From MGIIb-O1 sp002457595 (GTDB lineage: Archaea > Thermoplasmatota > Poseidoniia > Poseidoniales > Thalassarchaeaceae), in NCBI GenBank assembly GCA_045568115.1, contig JBJLBO010000004.1:1-64000 (forward strand): DNA of 64,000 bases, read 5' to 3'. The first letter of the stretch is position 1; each line of letters begins with the position of its first letter. A program made the position numbers and the translations under genes. Of this stretch, positions 38,047 to 45,525 are shown in pieces. Below the pieces are notes generated by a model, which saw nothing but the letters and a program-made list of their open reading frames with translations, was not told where the DNA came from and ran no database searches.

Positions 38047-38837
38047 TGGCAATTCCACTTGTTCCTAAGTTATTGCGTGCTCATTTGGCTGAATTAGCCG
38101 CGGAAGACATGCGACATGATGGTCGCGGGCGCTTCGAAAGTCGTGATGTCGAATTGGAAATTAATTGTTTAACTCGTGCTGAAGGATCAGCGAGAGTAAG
38201 AATGGGTGATACAATTGTATTTGCAGGTGTCAAGTTCCAAATTATGACGCCTTACCCAGACCGGCCTAATCAGGGCGGTTTGATGTGTAGTGCAGAAGTC
38301 AGGCCAGTAGCTGGGCGCCAATGGGAACCTGGGCCACCTAGCCCTCAATCTATTGAATTAGGCCGTGTGGTTGATAGAGGGATCCGTGAATCTGGCTGTA
38401 TTAATACAGAAGATTTGTGCATTATTCCAGGCGAAAAGGCGTGGCAAGTAATTCTAGATCTATTCGCAGTATCTGATGATGGTAATTTATTCGACGCATT
38501 CGCCTTGGCTGCAATTGCCGCATTGAAGAGTGCAACCGTCCCAGCAGAACGTTTTGAGGCCGGAGAAGATATGCCTTTAGAGGTGTCAAAGACTCCTATA
38601 ATGTGCTCCTATCACAAGGTCGGTGGACGTTTTGTTTACGATGCTGATAGGAGAGAAGAACTTGGCGGAGATGAGCGTATTCACATTACCCTTGGTGACG
38701 ACGATCACGTCCACTCACTTCAGAAGGGTCTAAAGGGAATCTTCACAGCGGCCGAATTCGCTGAGATCATGAATGAGGCTCGCTCAAGGTGTGCAGAACT
38801 TCGGGATCTCGTGGATAAGGCAATAGAAGGTGAGTGA
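38046..38837 (+). CDS. rrp42: Exosome structural subunit Rrp42
   Basis: Rrp42 is the non-catalytic RNase PH-like partner that alternates with Rrp41 in the hexameric ring. It has DMRHDGRGRFESRDVELE at the N-terminus, the RMGDTIVFAGVKFQI strand, and the INTEDLCIIPGEKAWQVIL segment typical of Rrp42. It lacks the catalytic Asp pattern of Rrp41. The length is 263 residues. It begins on the rrp41 stop codon and ends one base before the rpl37ae ATG. Confidence 0.96.
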   Translation: MAIPLVPKLLRAHLAELAAEDMRHDGRGRFESRDVELEINCLTRAEGSARVRMGDTIVFAGVKFQIMTPYPDRPNQGGLMCSAEVRPVAGRQWEPGPPSPQSIELGRVVDRGIRESGCINTEDLCIIPGEKAWQVILDLFAVSDDGNLFDAFALAAIAALKSATVPAERFEAGEDMPLEVSKTPIMCSYHKVGGRFVYDADRREELGGDERIHITLGDDDHVHSLQKGLKGIFTAAEFAEIMNEARSRCAELRDLVDKAIEGE

Positions 38838-38838
38838 A

Positions 38839-39207
38839 ATGGCAAAGAGAACTCAGAAACTTGGAGCAACAGCAAGGTTCGGTCCACGCTATGGTGTTAG
38901 TGTACGCCGCCGTGCTGGTTCTGCTCTGAAAAAGAAGTCCCGTCAATACACTTGTCCAGTCTGTCAATATCAGAAGGTTTCTCGTAAAGTAGCAGGAATT
39001 TGGGAATGCCGTAAGTGCAATCACACTTTCACAGGAGGTGTGTGGGAACCTTTCACACGCGCAACCGATGCTAACAATCGCGTCATCCGCCGTGGTATGG
39101 AGGGCGCAACAGCTACTGACATGACAGTCATCGCACAGCAGGCTGCACTCGATTACGAGCGTAAAATAGCTGAAGGTGAAATCGGTGCTGACTCCGAAGA
39201 AGAGTGA
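38839..39207 (+). CDS. rpl37ae: Ribosomal protein L37Ae (eL43)
   Basis: This zinc-binding large-subunit ribosomal protein is specific to archaea and eukaryotes. It opens with AKRTQKLGATARFGPRYGV and has the CPVCQYQKVSRKVAGIWEC zinc finger followed by CRKCNHTF. The ATG at 38839 has GGTG about seven bases upstream and matches the family start; a GTG at 38830 adds three residues. The acidic tail (EIGADSEEE) extends past the usual ~85-90 residues to 122. Its 3' end overlaps the pcc1 start. Confidence 0.95.
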   Translation: MAKRTQKLGATARFGPRYGVSVRRRAGSALKKKSRQYTCPVCQYQKVSRKVAGIWECRKCNHTFTGGVWEPFTRATDANNRVIRRGMEGATATDMTVIAQQAALDYERKIAEGEIGADSEEE

Positions 39208-39415
39208 GCCCGTTTCTCTTGTTCTTCGAGTTAAACATGCAAAGGCAGAAGCCTTGGCTGCTGCTATGATTACTGAGGCTAATGTAACTAGAGATGGTGA
39301 AATTGTCACAATTTCAGAAAATTCGGAGACTTTTGTAGACATGCGAGCCCGCTGGAATAGTGTGCTTCGAGGTATATCTGCTGCAGACGAGGCATTGAAT
39401 AGTATCCAACAATGA
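39185..39415 (+). CDS. pcc1: KEOPS complex subunit Pcc1
   Basis: Pcc1 is the small dimerising subunit of the KEOPS complex that makes t6A37 in tRNA. The 76-residue protein has the family's alpha-beta pattern, with VSLVLRVKHAKAEALAAAM at the start and RARWNSVLRGISAADEAL at the end. The GTG at 39185 is preceded by AAGGTGA (39174-39179) at a normal distance; an earlier GTG at 39176 is possible. It begins 23 bases inside rpl37ae. Its place between L37Ae and prefoldin matches the archaeal superoperon. The small size lowers certainty slightly. Confidence 0.85.
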   Translation: MLTPKKSEPVSLVLRVKHAKAEALAAAMITEANVTRDGEIVTISENSETFVDMRARWNSVLRGISAADEALNSIQQ

Positions 39416-39424
39416 GGTGAATAC

Positions 39425-39730
39425 ATGTCCGAACAGCAGCAATTACAATCTCTAGTACAGGAACTTCAGATGATCAGAGGCCAAATCCAGTCATTAACAT
39501 CTCAGATGAATGAAATTTCTCTTACAGTTGAGGCCTTGAAAACTCAATCTAAAGATAGAGCCGTATATCGCGCATTGGGTGCAATATTACTTGAGGTAGA
39601 AGATAGAGATGCACTCAGTAAAGATTTGGAAGAATCCAAAAAAACAATTGAACCACATCTCGTTAGATTGAATGAGCGAGAAGCTGAGATTAGGGCCGAA
39701 TACGCAAGGGTCGCTGAAAATTTAGAATGA
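39425..39730 (+). CDS. pfdB: Prefoldin subunit beta
   Basis: Prefoldin hands unfolded proteins to the group II chaperonin. The 101 residues form the classic coiled coil-hairpin-coiled coil: a heptad-rich N-terminal helix (QQLQSLVQELQMIRGQIQ), the beta turn region VYRALGAILLEVEDRDAL, and a second long helix. Length and central motif match the beta subunit. It follows pcc1 after 9 bases with GGTGA upstream of its ATG. The alpha subunit is not in the window. Confidence 0.95.
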   Translation: MSEQQQLQSLVQELQMIRGQIQSLTSQMNEISLTVEALKTQSKDRAVYRALGAILLEVEDRDALSKDLEESKKTIEPHLVRLNEREAEIRAEYARVAENLE

Positions 39731-39743
39731 GCTTGTGATTTCC

Positions 39744-40727
39744 ATGAGTGTACCTGATTATTCCAAACTTTCTAATTGGATAGATTCAGCGACTGAAAGA
39801 GGTGCTGTCGCTGTTATTACACATAAAAATGGAGATATGGATACAATTGGTTCTGCTCTGGTAATTGCAAAAGCCATAGGGCCTAAAGCCAGGGCATGCG
39901 GTACGAATATTGGTTCTTTAGCTAAGAGAATGTTATCTGATATGGATTATGGCTTCCACATATTGGATCCTAACCGTCCAGTTCTCCCCCGTTCGCTTGG
40001 TGGAATCATTGTTGTTGATTCCGCCTCACCTGGGCAAATTGGGTTTGAGTTGCCCGATTCAGTACCTGTTTGCGTCATCGACCATCACACATCTGCTTCC
40101 GAAGAGTGGTCAAAAGATGCTCTAATCTTCAAAGCAGATGCTTCTTCTACAGCTGAAATGGTTTGGGAGTGGATGAAAATTAGGACGGTGGAATTGAATT
40201 CATCATCTGCTACTCTGTTACTTGCAGCAATAATTTCCGATACAGGTCGATTTAAACACGCACGACCTGGTTGTTACCGACGTGTCGAAGAAATTTCCGA
40301 GGCTAGTGGGGTTGACCCTGTCGATGTAATTGAAAAGATGGAAAGTAAGGATTTGAATTATTCACAAAGAATGGGGATCCTGAAGGCAGTAAGTCATTCT
40401 AACTCTCAAGATGTTGCTGGAATTATTGTAGCTACTACTAAGGCTAGTACGCATGAAGGAGTAGTTGCACATGCATTAATTGGGGCGGGAGCTCATGTTG
40501 CCTTTGTGCAAAAGAAAATTCCAGAAGGTATGCGTATTACTGGAAGAGCCAGTCGAACTGCCACAAACCAAGGAGTCAATCTTGGTGTTGTCATGTCTAA
40601 CTTAGTGAGCAAATTAGGTGGCGAAGGTGGAGGTCACCCTGGTGCTGCTGGATGGTCTGGGGAAGTCCATCCTGTTGAACTTGAATCTAGTGTTCTTGCG
40701 GCCTTATCTACGGAGTTGATGAATTGA
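39744..40727 (+). CDS. DHH/DHHA1-family phosphoesterase
   Basis: This manganese-dependent phosphoesterase is related to nanoRNase/RecJ-type enzymes and could degrade short RNA oligomers or cyclic dinucleotide products. DHH motifs are visible as ITHKNGDMDTIGSA (motif I), VVDSASPGQIG (II), VIDHHTSASEEW (III, the DHH) and ISDTGRFKH (IV); the C-terminal DHHA1 domain ends in GGEGGGHPGAAGW. The length is about 327 residues from ATG 39744; a GTG at 39735 would add three. It lies at the end of the exosome superoperon, consistent with finishing RNA fragments, which is inference. Confidence 0.88.
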   Translation: MSVPDYSKLSNWIDSATERGAVAVITHKNGDMDTIGSALVIAKAIGPKARACGTNIGSLAKRMLSDMDYGFHILDPNRPVLPRSLGGIIVVDSASPGQIGFELPDSVPVCVIDHHTSASEEWSKDALIFKADASSTAEMVWEWMKIRTVELNSSSATLLLAAIISDTGRFKHARPGCYRRVEEISEASGVDPVDVIEKMESKDLNYSQRMGILKAVSHSNSQDVAGIIVATTKASTHEGVVAHALIGAGAHVAFVQKKIPEGMRITGRASRTATNQGVNLGVVMSNLVSKLGGEGGGHPGAAGWSGEVHPVELESSVLAALSTELMN

Positions 40728-41620
40728 ATATTCCTGATAATGAATTGTTTTCTATTGCTTCAGCCATTTTAATTGATGGAGCAGAAGGTCCTGATGATAT
40801 TCTTGCCCGCTTAACTCCACTGCAAAGAGATTTAATTTCTATGCAACAATTGCTACTCAAAGGGAAATTAGCGCAAGCTGTTACAATCTCAGAAGAGCTT
40901 CTTTCTCGTTCACGTTCATCATCCGAAAGAGATGCCGAAGTTGAAGTTAGGATAAGAATTGAAAGGGCACTACTAGCCACCGATGGTAATGATAAATCGG
41001 GTTTAGAGTTGAGGTGGTGTACTGACCGACTTAATGCTATGATGCCCGGTTCTTCTCTCCATGGAATTTCTATTCTTAATTTGGCTGCATGGCATGCGAA
41101 TAATGGCGAGATAATGATGTCTCTTGCCGTTCACTCTGACATAAGTAAAAACAGTGGCCATCCTCCTGAAATCCGAGGTCTTTCTCGAATAGAGGTTGCT
41201 AGGATGCTTGCTGCCCTTTCTGACTTTGATCCCGCAATGCGACATTTGTGGACCGCTCGAGTAATTTTCCTTGAATATGAATTGACTGCAGAAGCGATAG
41301 TTGCTGGTTTGGAATGGTTGGATCTAGCACTTGAAGAGGTTGATTCTTCTGCTCCTAGAATGTTACACAGAATAGAGACAGCTACACCTCGTCCAGTACC
41401 GGGCAACTCTTGGATTGCATCTAATCCGGAAGATGTCAAGGATGTTGTAGAACATTTAATTCCAATATTAACTTCAGATGTGTCAGGTGATGAAAGAAAT
41501 GACCTTGGGTTAATTATTGACGCTGCTGAGGTGCTTGGCGAAAAATCATGGATTAATCGAATTTCCAAGCATTCTAATTTAATTCAAGATTCTAGGCTTC
41601 TTGAAGCACTCCAGTCGTGA
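40724..41620 (+). CDS. Hypothetical helical-repeat protein
   Basis: No family is recognised. The 298-residue protein is almost entirely predicted alpha-helical, with TPR-like spacing of Ala and Leu residues in segments such as SIASAILIDGAE, QAVTISEELLSR and AAWHANNGEIMMSLAVH. There is no signal peptide or membrane helix. It starts with TTG at 40724 overlapping the DHH gene stop (TTGA), so it is translationally coupled to the superoperon. Its 3' end overlaps the convergent Nudix gene by 37 bases. Confidence 0.65.
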   Translation: MNIPDNELFSIASAILIDGAEGPDDILARLTPLQRDLISMQQLLLKGKLAQAVTISEELLSRSRSSSERDAEVEVRIRIERALLATDGNDKSGLELRWCTDRLNAMMPGSSLHGISILNLAAWHANNGEIMMSLAVHSDISKNSGHPPEIRGLSRIEVARMLAALSDFDPAMRHLWTARVIFLEYELTAEAIVAGLEWLDLALEEVDSSAPRMLHRIETATPRPVPGNSWIASNPEDVKDVVEHLIPILTSDVSGDERNDLGLIIDAAEVLGEKSWINRISKHSNLIQDSRLLEALQS

Positions 41621-41991
41621 TTAATTAACTTCTGAATTTCTTTTACACCCCAGAATAATTCACCTGGCGGTTCTATGCACCATCCCACTTCTTCGATTTT
41701 TTGGTCTTCCGAATCCCATCCATATGGTCCAGGTTCATCACTAACTGTGACTTTGACTACTGTACCTTCTTCAAGGAGCTCAGAGTCTATGGCTGTAGCA
41801 ATTCCTAATAGGCCAGTTTCTTCGTACACTTCTCGAAGAGCGGCAATTTCATGACTCTCACCTTCTTGTAAACTTCCACCGGGTAACTCCCATCCTCTTT
41901 CAGAATGTTTTACCATTAACCAACAAGGAGATTCCATATCAGCGTTTGGAATCACCCAAGCAACTACCCAATTCCCCTTATCATTCTTCAT
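41584..41991 (-). CDS. Nudix (MutT-like) hydrolase
   Basis: This 135-residue enzyme should cleave a nucleoside diphosphate linked to another moiety. The Nudix box is complete: GGSLQEGESHEIAALREV followed by YEETGLLG, matching Gx5Ex7REUxEExGU. The substrate is unknown; the WVVAWVIPNAD beta strand and small size fit the MutT/house-cleaning group. Its ATG lies 11 bases inside the upstream TPR gene, so the UbiD-TPR-Nudix set is probably one operon. Confidence 0.85.
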   Translation of the reverse strand: MKNDKGNWVVAWVIPNADMESPCWLMVKHSERGWELPGGSLQEGESHEIAALREVYEETGLLGIATAIDSELLEEGTVVKVTVSDEPGPYGWDSEDQKIEEVGWCIEPPGELFWGVKEIQKLINHDWSASRSLES

Positions 41992-42958
41992 TCATTTCAC
42001 CTTTAATCTGGTTTGCTAAGTCAAGGGCTTCCGAGTCACCTTCAGCCGCGAGCCTTCTTGCAATAAAGAAAGCCTCAGAAATTCTGCCACCTTTGTATAA
42101 ACGTTTAGCGCGATTAAATTCTGATTCTTTGGATAAAATATCCATTTCAATATCTTCTGTATTCGCAGATGCAGGTGCGGCCAGAATCTGCATTCTCCTA
42201 AGAAATTCAACTCTGTCGTCTATATCGGGGGCATTCCAAGGTTTTGCGTCTTGGCCATCAATTCTCGCACTCATTCTTTGTTTGAATTCATCACGTACTT
42301 TGATTGAAGGCATGTGAGTTTGGGCTTGATCATAACAGAACCAAGCCTTATCTGATTCTTCTCGTCTTTCGTGCAAACGACCCATTTTCGTCCAAGCTTC
42401 ATGATTTGACGGGCGTTGGGCTAGTAATTTTGCTGTTAATTCTAGATACTCCTCTTCATATCCGTTCTCAAGAAGTCTTTCCATTCTTCTTGCGAATAGA
42501 ATATTTGCTCTAGCATCAGTAAAGTCTAATTCTCGCACTCTTGAAATAAATGCTTCAACTTCTTCCTTACTCTGGGTTTTTTCCCACCATTTGTCGGGGT
42601 CTATGGGGTCAATTAAGAACGCAGCATCCATCAGATTTCTTCCTGAAATTAATAAATCAACTTCATTTAATTGTTGGAGCAATTCAGGATCTCGGCCTAA
42701 AACAATGAACAATTCATCTAATACAGCCCTCATTCCAATTTTATCGCTATTTGCGAGTTTAGTTTCTAGAAGAATTCTCCAATTTTCTGGTTGAGTAAAA
42801 TCGTGAAGTACAGCCTGCCTTGCACTCTGCTCAGCCCATTTTAGATTAGAAGAGTCAGTTTTAGAAAGAGTAAGAAACTTCTCTGCCTGGCTGCGATGTC
42901 TATTACCTAAACTTCTGCGAGGGTGCTGTAATCTTGCACCTATGTTGGAGCCAGCCAT
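41981..42958 (-). CDS. TPR-type helical protein of unknown function
   Basis: The 325-residue protein has TPR-like helical hairpins, e.g. LAQRPSNHEAWTKMGRLHER and SDKAWFCYDQAQ, plus an N-terminal basic region (RLQHPRRSLGNRHRSQAEK). No signal peptide or membrane helix is seen, so it is probably a cytoplasmic scaffold. The C-terminal third (RRMQILAAPASANTEDIEMD onwards) is charged and helical. It lies 9 bases downstream of the UbiD-like gene and overlaps the Nudix start. Its partner cannot be predicted. Confidence 0.75.
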   Translation of the reverse strand: MAGSNIGARLQHPRRSLGNRHRSQAEKFLTLSKTDSSNLKWAEQSARQAVLHDFTQPENWRILLETKLANSDKIGMRAVLDELFIVLGRDPELLQQLNEVDLLISGRNLMDAAFLIDPIDPDKWWEKTQSKEEVEAFISRVRELDFTDARANILFARRMERLLENGYEEEYLELTAKLLAQRPSNHEAWTKMGRLHERREESDKAWFCYDQAQTHMPSIKVRDEFKQRMSARIDGQDAKPWNAPDIDDRVEFLRRMQILAAPASANTEDIEMDILSKESEFNRAKRLYKGGRISEAFFIARRLAAEGDSEALDLANQIKGEMNEE

Positions 42959-42967
42959 TCTTTTACC

Positions 42968-44239
42968 TCACAGAACACTTTCATATGGTGTGTGGTCAAT
43001 ATTTGGGGGGATTGTTGCATCTATTCCAATTTTACTTGTTAGACCATTAGAATCTCTGCTTGGGTCAAGACTGGAACCTTTTTGTCCTGAAAGAATAACT
43101 GTGTCTTTGTCCGGTTGCCACCTTGTCATTAATGCCCATTCTACTCTAACAGGGTCTGAGCAATCAATGTCCTCGTTAACTATAGTTACTTGTTTCATAG
43201 ATCTATGGCCATTTAGCGCTGCATGTATGGCTTTGATTCCATCCCCCTCTTCTTGAGGTCTTATTGCAACTACTGCGGATAGCCACCCACTGCCTCCATC
43301 AGTCATGTATACGTCTGTACAGGGTACTACTTCATTTACAGCCGCCTTGATTGTGGGAGCTCTTGGTAACCCCATCAGAGTTCTATGCTCTACTTGAGCG
43401 GGTAACAGGGCATGGAAGAGAGGCGAATTTCGATGATGAACTGCATCATATTCAATTACTGATTCTTGACGTACATCGTCAACTGTCCCTGTAATGTCGA
43501 CATAAGGTCCTTCGTCATCACATTCCAAAGTAATACGGGCTTCCATAGCATATTCAGCATCAGCCGGGACTTGTATGCCATTTGATAGTTCAACCAATTC
43601 TAGTGGGTTCCCATAAAGGCGTTGATACAAAGCAGCTGCTACAGATAATTCGTCGAGATTATGTTCGAATGACATTGCGGCAGCAAGAAGAACAAGAGCA
43701 TCTGGGCCATTAACTACAGCGATATCAACATCATCTCCATTTTCTTTTGCCTTGTCTGTCATTGTACGGAGGTGTCGAGGCACAAATCGTGAGACGCAAT
43801 GGTTTGTATCTCGAAGGAATTGACGGTGGAATGACATATTCCGAATGCCGTTGTATTGAGCGATTATGACAGATGCAGATTGATATCTACCTCTATCCTC
43901 TCTATAGTGCCAAGGAATTGGGAGTTTTGTTAAATCTACATCTTTTTGGGTGTTTTCTAGCACAGCGGCTTTACTTCTATCAATCAAAACTGGTTCAACT
44001 GGGTTTTTCATAGCCCATGCGAGAATATCAATCAATTCACCTGGTGTCAAATCATATAATTCGCACAAGCGATCTCTTGCCAGTACGTTCATCACTGCAG
44101 AATGGCCCGGCGATTCTTTGATGGATGTGAAAATCATAGGGCTATTGCCAGATGAAATTGAGAGGTCGTACATATCATGGTTTACACTAACTTCATCGTC
44201 AATGATTTCTACGCCAGAGAGTAGGTCCCTGAATGCCAT
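42968..44239 (-). CDS. UbiD-family decarboxylase, possible trans-anhydromevalonate 5-phosphate decarboxylase
   Basis: UbiD enzymes are prenyl-FMN-dependent decarboxylases. The 423-residue protein matches the UbiD fold: a long N-terminal domain (MAFRDLLSG...), LPIPWHYREDRGRYQSASV, the RNMSFHRQF cofactor region, and a C-terminal part with LLPAQVEHRTLMGLPRAP. In archaea a UbiD homologue of about this length acts in the modified mevalonate route before isopentenyl phosphate kinase, which is encoded at 50064-50855. MqnL, a UbiD homologue of the futalosine pathway also present here, is a possible alternative but usually longer. No UbiX is in the window. Specific substrate is inferred. Confidence 0.8.
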   Translation of the reverse strand: MAFRDLLSGVEIIDDEVSVNHDMYDLSISSGNSPMIFTSIKESPGHSAVMNVLARDRLCELYDLTPGELIDILAWAMKNPVEPVLIDRSKAAVLENTQKDVDLTKLPIPWHYREDRGRYQSASVIIAQYNGIRNMSFHRQFLRDTNHCVSRFVPRHLRTMTDKAKENGDDVDIAVVNGPDALVLLAAAMSFEHNLDELSVAAALYQRLYGNPLELVELSNGIQVPADAEYAMEARITLECDDEGPYVDITGTVDDVRQESVIEYDAVHHRNSPLFHALLPAQVEHRTLMGLPRAPTIKAAVNEVVPCTDVYMTDGGSGWLSAVVAIRPQEEGDGIKAIHAALNGHRSMKQVTIVNEDIDCSDPVRVEWALMTRWQPDKDTVILSGQKGSSLDPSRDSNGLTSKIGIDATIPPNIDHTPYESVL

Positions 44240-44359
44240 TGTAATGAGCCCGTAGCATCTTCTGCTTCAATGTTAGTGAAAGAGGAGCAGTAGAGCCCTC
44301 CACCTATGGTGAGTCCGTCACGCTCTTATATGGAAGGTAGGTCGGCGGGGCGTTCATTC

Positions 44360-44365
44360 GAGGTG
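44360..44365 (+). promoter_or_regulatory. Shine-Dalgarno sequence fixing the rps12 TTG start
   Basis: GAGGTG lies six bases upstream of a TTG at 44372 that begins MGRGLFSG, homologous to the MGxGLFAARKLKKDR start of archaeal S12. Longer in-frame starts back to 44306 lack such a signal. Confidence 0.7.
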
Positions 44366-44371
44366 CTGTGC

Positions 44372-44812
44372 TTGGGTCGTGGATTATTCTCTGGACCAAA
44401 GATGAAGAAGGACCGTAATAGGTTTCGCTGGAATGAGCGTAAATTCAAGACTCGTGAACTAAAGCGTCGCCAAGGAGGCGTATTGAAACATGACCCACTT
44501 CGTGGCTCAACACAAGCTAAAGGAATCGTAATTGAAAAGGTTGGAATTGAGGCTAAACAACCTAACTCAGGAATACGTAAGGCTGTGAAGATTTCACTAA
44601 TACGTACAGGCAATAAACTCACTGCTTTTGCTCCGGGTGATGGGGCTATTTCATTCATTGATGAGCACGATGAGGTGCTCGTCGAGGGTATCGGGGGGCG
44701 CATGGGTCGTTCCTACGGTGATTTGCCTGGTGTAAGGTACAAGGTAATCAAGGTAAACGGCGTATCTTTAGATGAAATGGTTCGTGGACGAAAGGAGAAA
44801 CCAATTAGGTGA
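44372..44812 (+). CDS. rps12: Ribosomal protein S12 (uS12)
   Basis: This decoding-site protein has a 146-residue version consistent with archaea. The core KQPNSGIRKAVKISLIRTG and the FAPGDGAISFIDEHDEV segment are near-universal S12 sequence, and GGRMGRSYGDLPGVRYKV carries the C-terminal loop. The TTG at 44372 is chosen because of its Shine-Dalgarno signal and the MGRGLFSGPKMKKDRNRF start. A four-base gap separates it from rps7, whose AGGTGATC ribosome site overlaps the stop. Confidence 0.95.
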   Translation: MGRGLFSGPKMKKDRNRFRWNERKFKTRELKRRQGGVLKHDPLRGSTQAKGIVIEKVGIEAKQPNSGIRKAVKISLIRTGNKLTAFAPGDGAISFIDEHDEVLVEGIGGRMGRSYGDLPGVRYKVIKVNGVSLDEMVRGRKEKPIR

Positions 44813-44816
44813 TCTC

Positions 44817-45422
44817 ATGTCCGACGAAGAACCTCAACAAGCTTCGCCTATTGCCGGAATTGGCACTATGGTTTTTGGAAAGTGGGATGCTACAGAAGTT
44901 GTATGCGGTGACCCCGGATTAGCTCCTTACATTAATTTAACAACAATTGGAACGCCACACAGTGGTGGGCGTCATGCAAATGCTTGGTTTGGTAAGGCTA
45001 AACTCTCAGTAATTGAACGCTTCATCAATAATCTAATGCGCAGTGGAAAGTTTAGTGGGAAGAAACAGCACTGTGCAAAGGCCTTCGAATCAGCATTAGA
45101 CAGTATTGCAAATCGTACTGGAGAAAATCCCCTGCAACATTTCATCAATGCGATAGTGAACTCTGCTCCTTGTGAAGAAACTACTCGCATTAAGTTCGGA
45201 GCAGTTAGTCAGCCTAAGGCTGTGGATTCATCACCTAGTCGTCGTCTAGACGTAGCACTAAGAAATCTCTCAATGGGATGTGCCTCAGCCACAGCAAAGA
45301 GTACTAGGACTCTTGAGCAAGGAATAATTTCAGAGATAAACAAAGCAGCTGCTGGAGATGTAAGTTCCTTTGCTGTTGGAAAGAAGGATGAAATTGAGCG
45401 AATCGCTGCTTCTGCAAGATGA
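44817..45422 (+). CDS. rps7: Ribosomal protein S7 (uS7)
   Basis: S7 nucleates assembly of the small-subunit head. The protein shows the archaeal S7 pattern: KLSVIERFINNLMRSGKFSGKK, then NPLQHFINAIVNSAPCEETTRIKFG and the RRLDVALRN segment. The ATG at 44817 (MSDEEPQQ) is preceded by AGGTGA at 44807-44812 and gives 201 residues with an acidic N-terminal extension; a start at 44772 inside rps12 is unlikely. It continues the rps12-rps7-EF-2 order. A 103-base gap before EF-2 holds a palindrome. Confidence 0.96.
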   Translation: MSDEEPQQASPIAGIGTMVFGKWDATEVVCGDPGLAPYINLTTIGTPHSGGRHANAWFGKAKLSVIERFINNLMRSGKFSGKKQHCAKAFESALDSIANRTGENPLQHFINAIVNSAPCEETTRIKFGAVSQPKAVDSSPSRRLDVALRNLSMGCASATAKSTRTLEQGIISEINKAAAGDVSSFAVGKKDEIERIAASAR

Positions 45423-45440
45423 TCGGAAACTCTTTTCATC

Positions 45441-45475
45441 TATATTCTAGACTTTTGTATCACGTAGTGATACAA
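45441..45475 (+). promoter_or_regulatory. TATA-like box and perfect palindrome upstream of EF-2
   Basis: TATATT at 45441-45446 is followed by TTGTATCAC (45455-45463), GTA, and GTGATACAA (45467-45475), a perfect 9-bp inverted repeat. The palindrome covers the position where a transcript from that TATA box would begin, about 50 bases before the EF-2 ATG. It could be an operator, a 5'-UTR hairpin or the rps7 transcript's 3' end. Assigned by sequence only. Confidence 0.5.
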
Positions 45476-45525
45476 TCGCTTTATGAACCAATGTCAGGTC
45501 GGCCGGGCATCCAGAGGTTGTGAAT

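Noticed and set aside
39207..39425. RNA polymerase subunit P expected near L37Ae
   Set aside because: The space is filled by pcc1; no short CxxC-containing frame matching RpoP was found.
42968..44239. MqnL (futalosine pathway UbiD) as the preferred identity of the UbiD gene
   Set aside because: The protein is shorter than typical MqnL and lies nearer the IPK and GGPPS genes than the mqn genes; the AMPD reading was preferred, although the sequence does not settle it.
45423..45525. Possible tRNA or small RNA in the rps7-EF-2 gap
   Set aside because: No cloverleaf or T-loop GTTCRANNC was found; the palindrome accounts for the structure seen.
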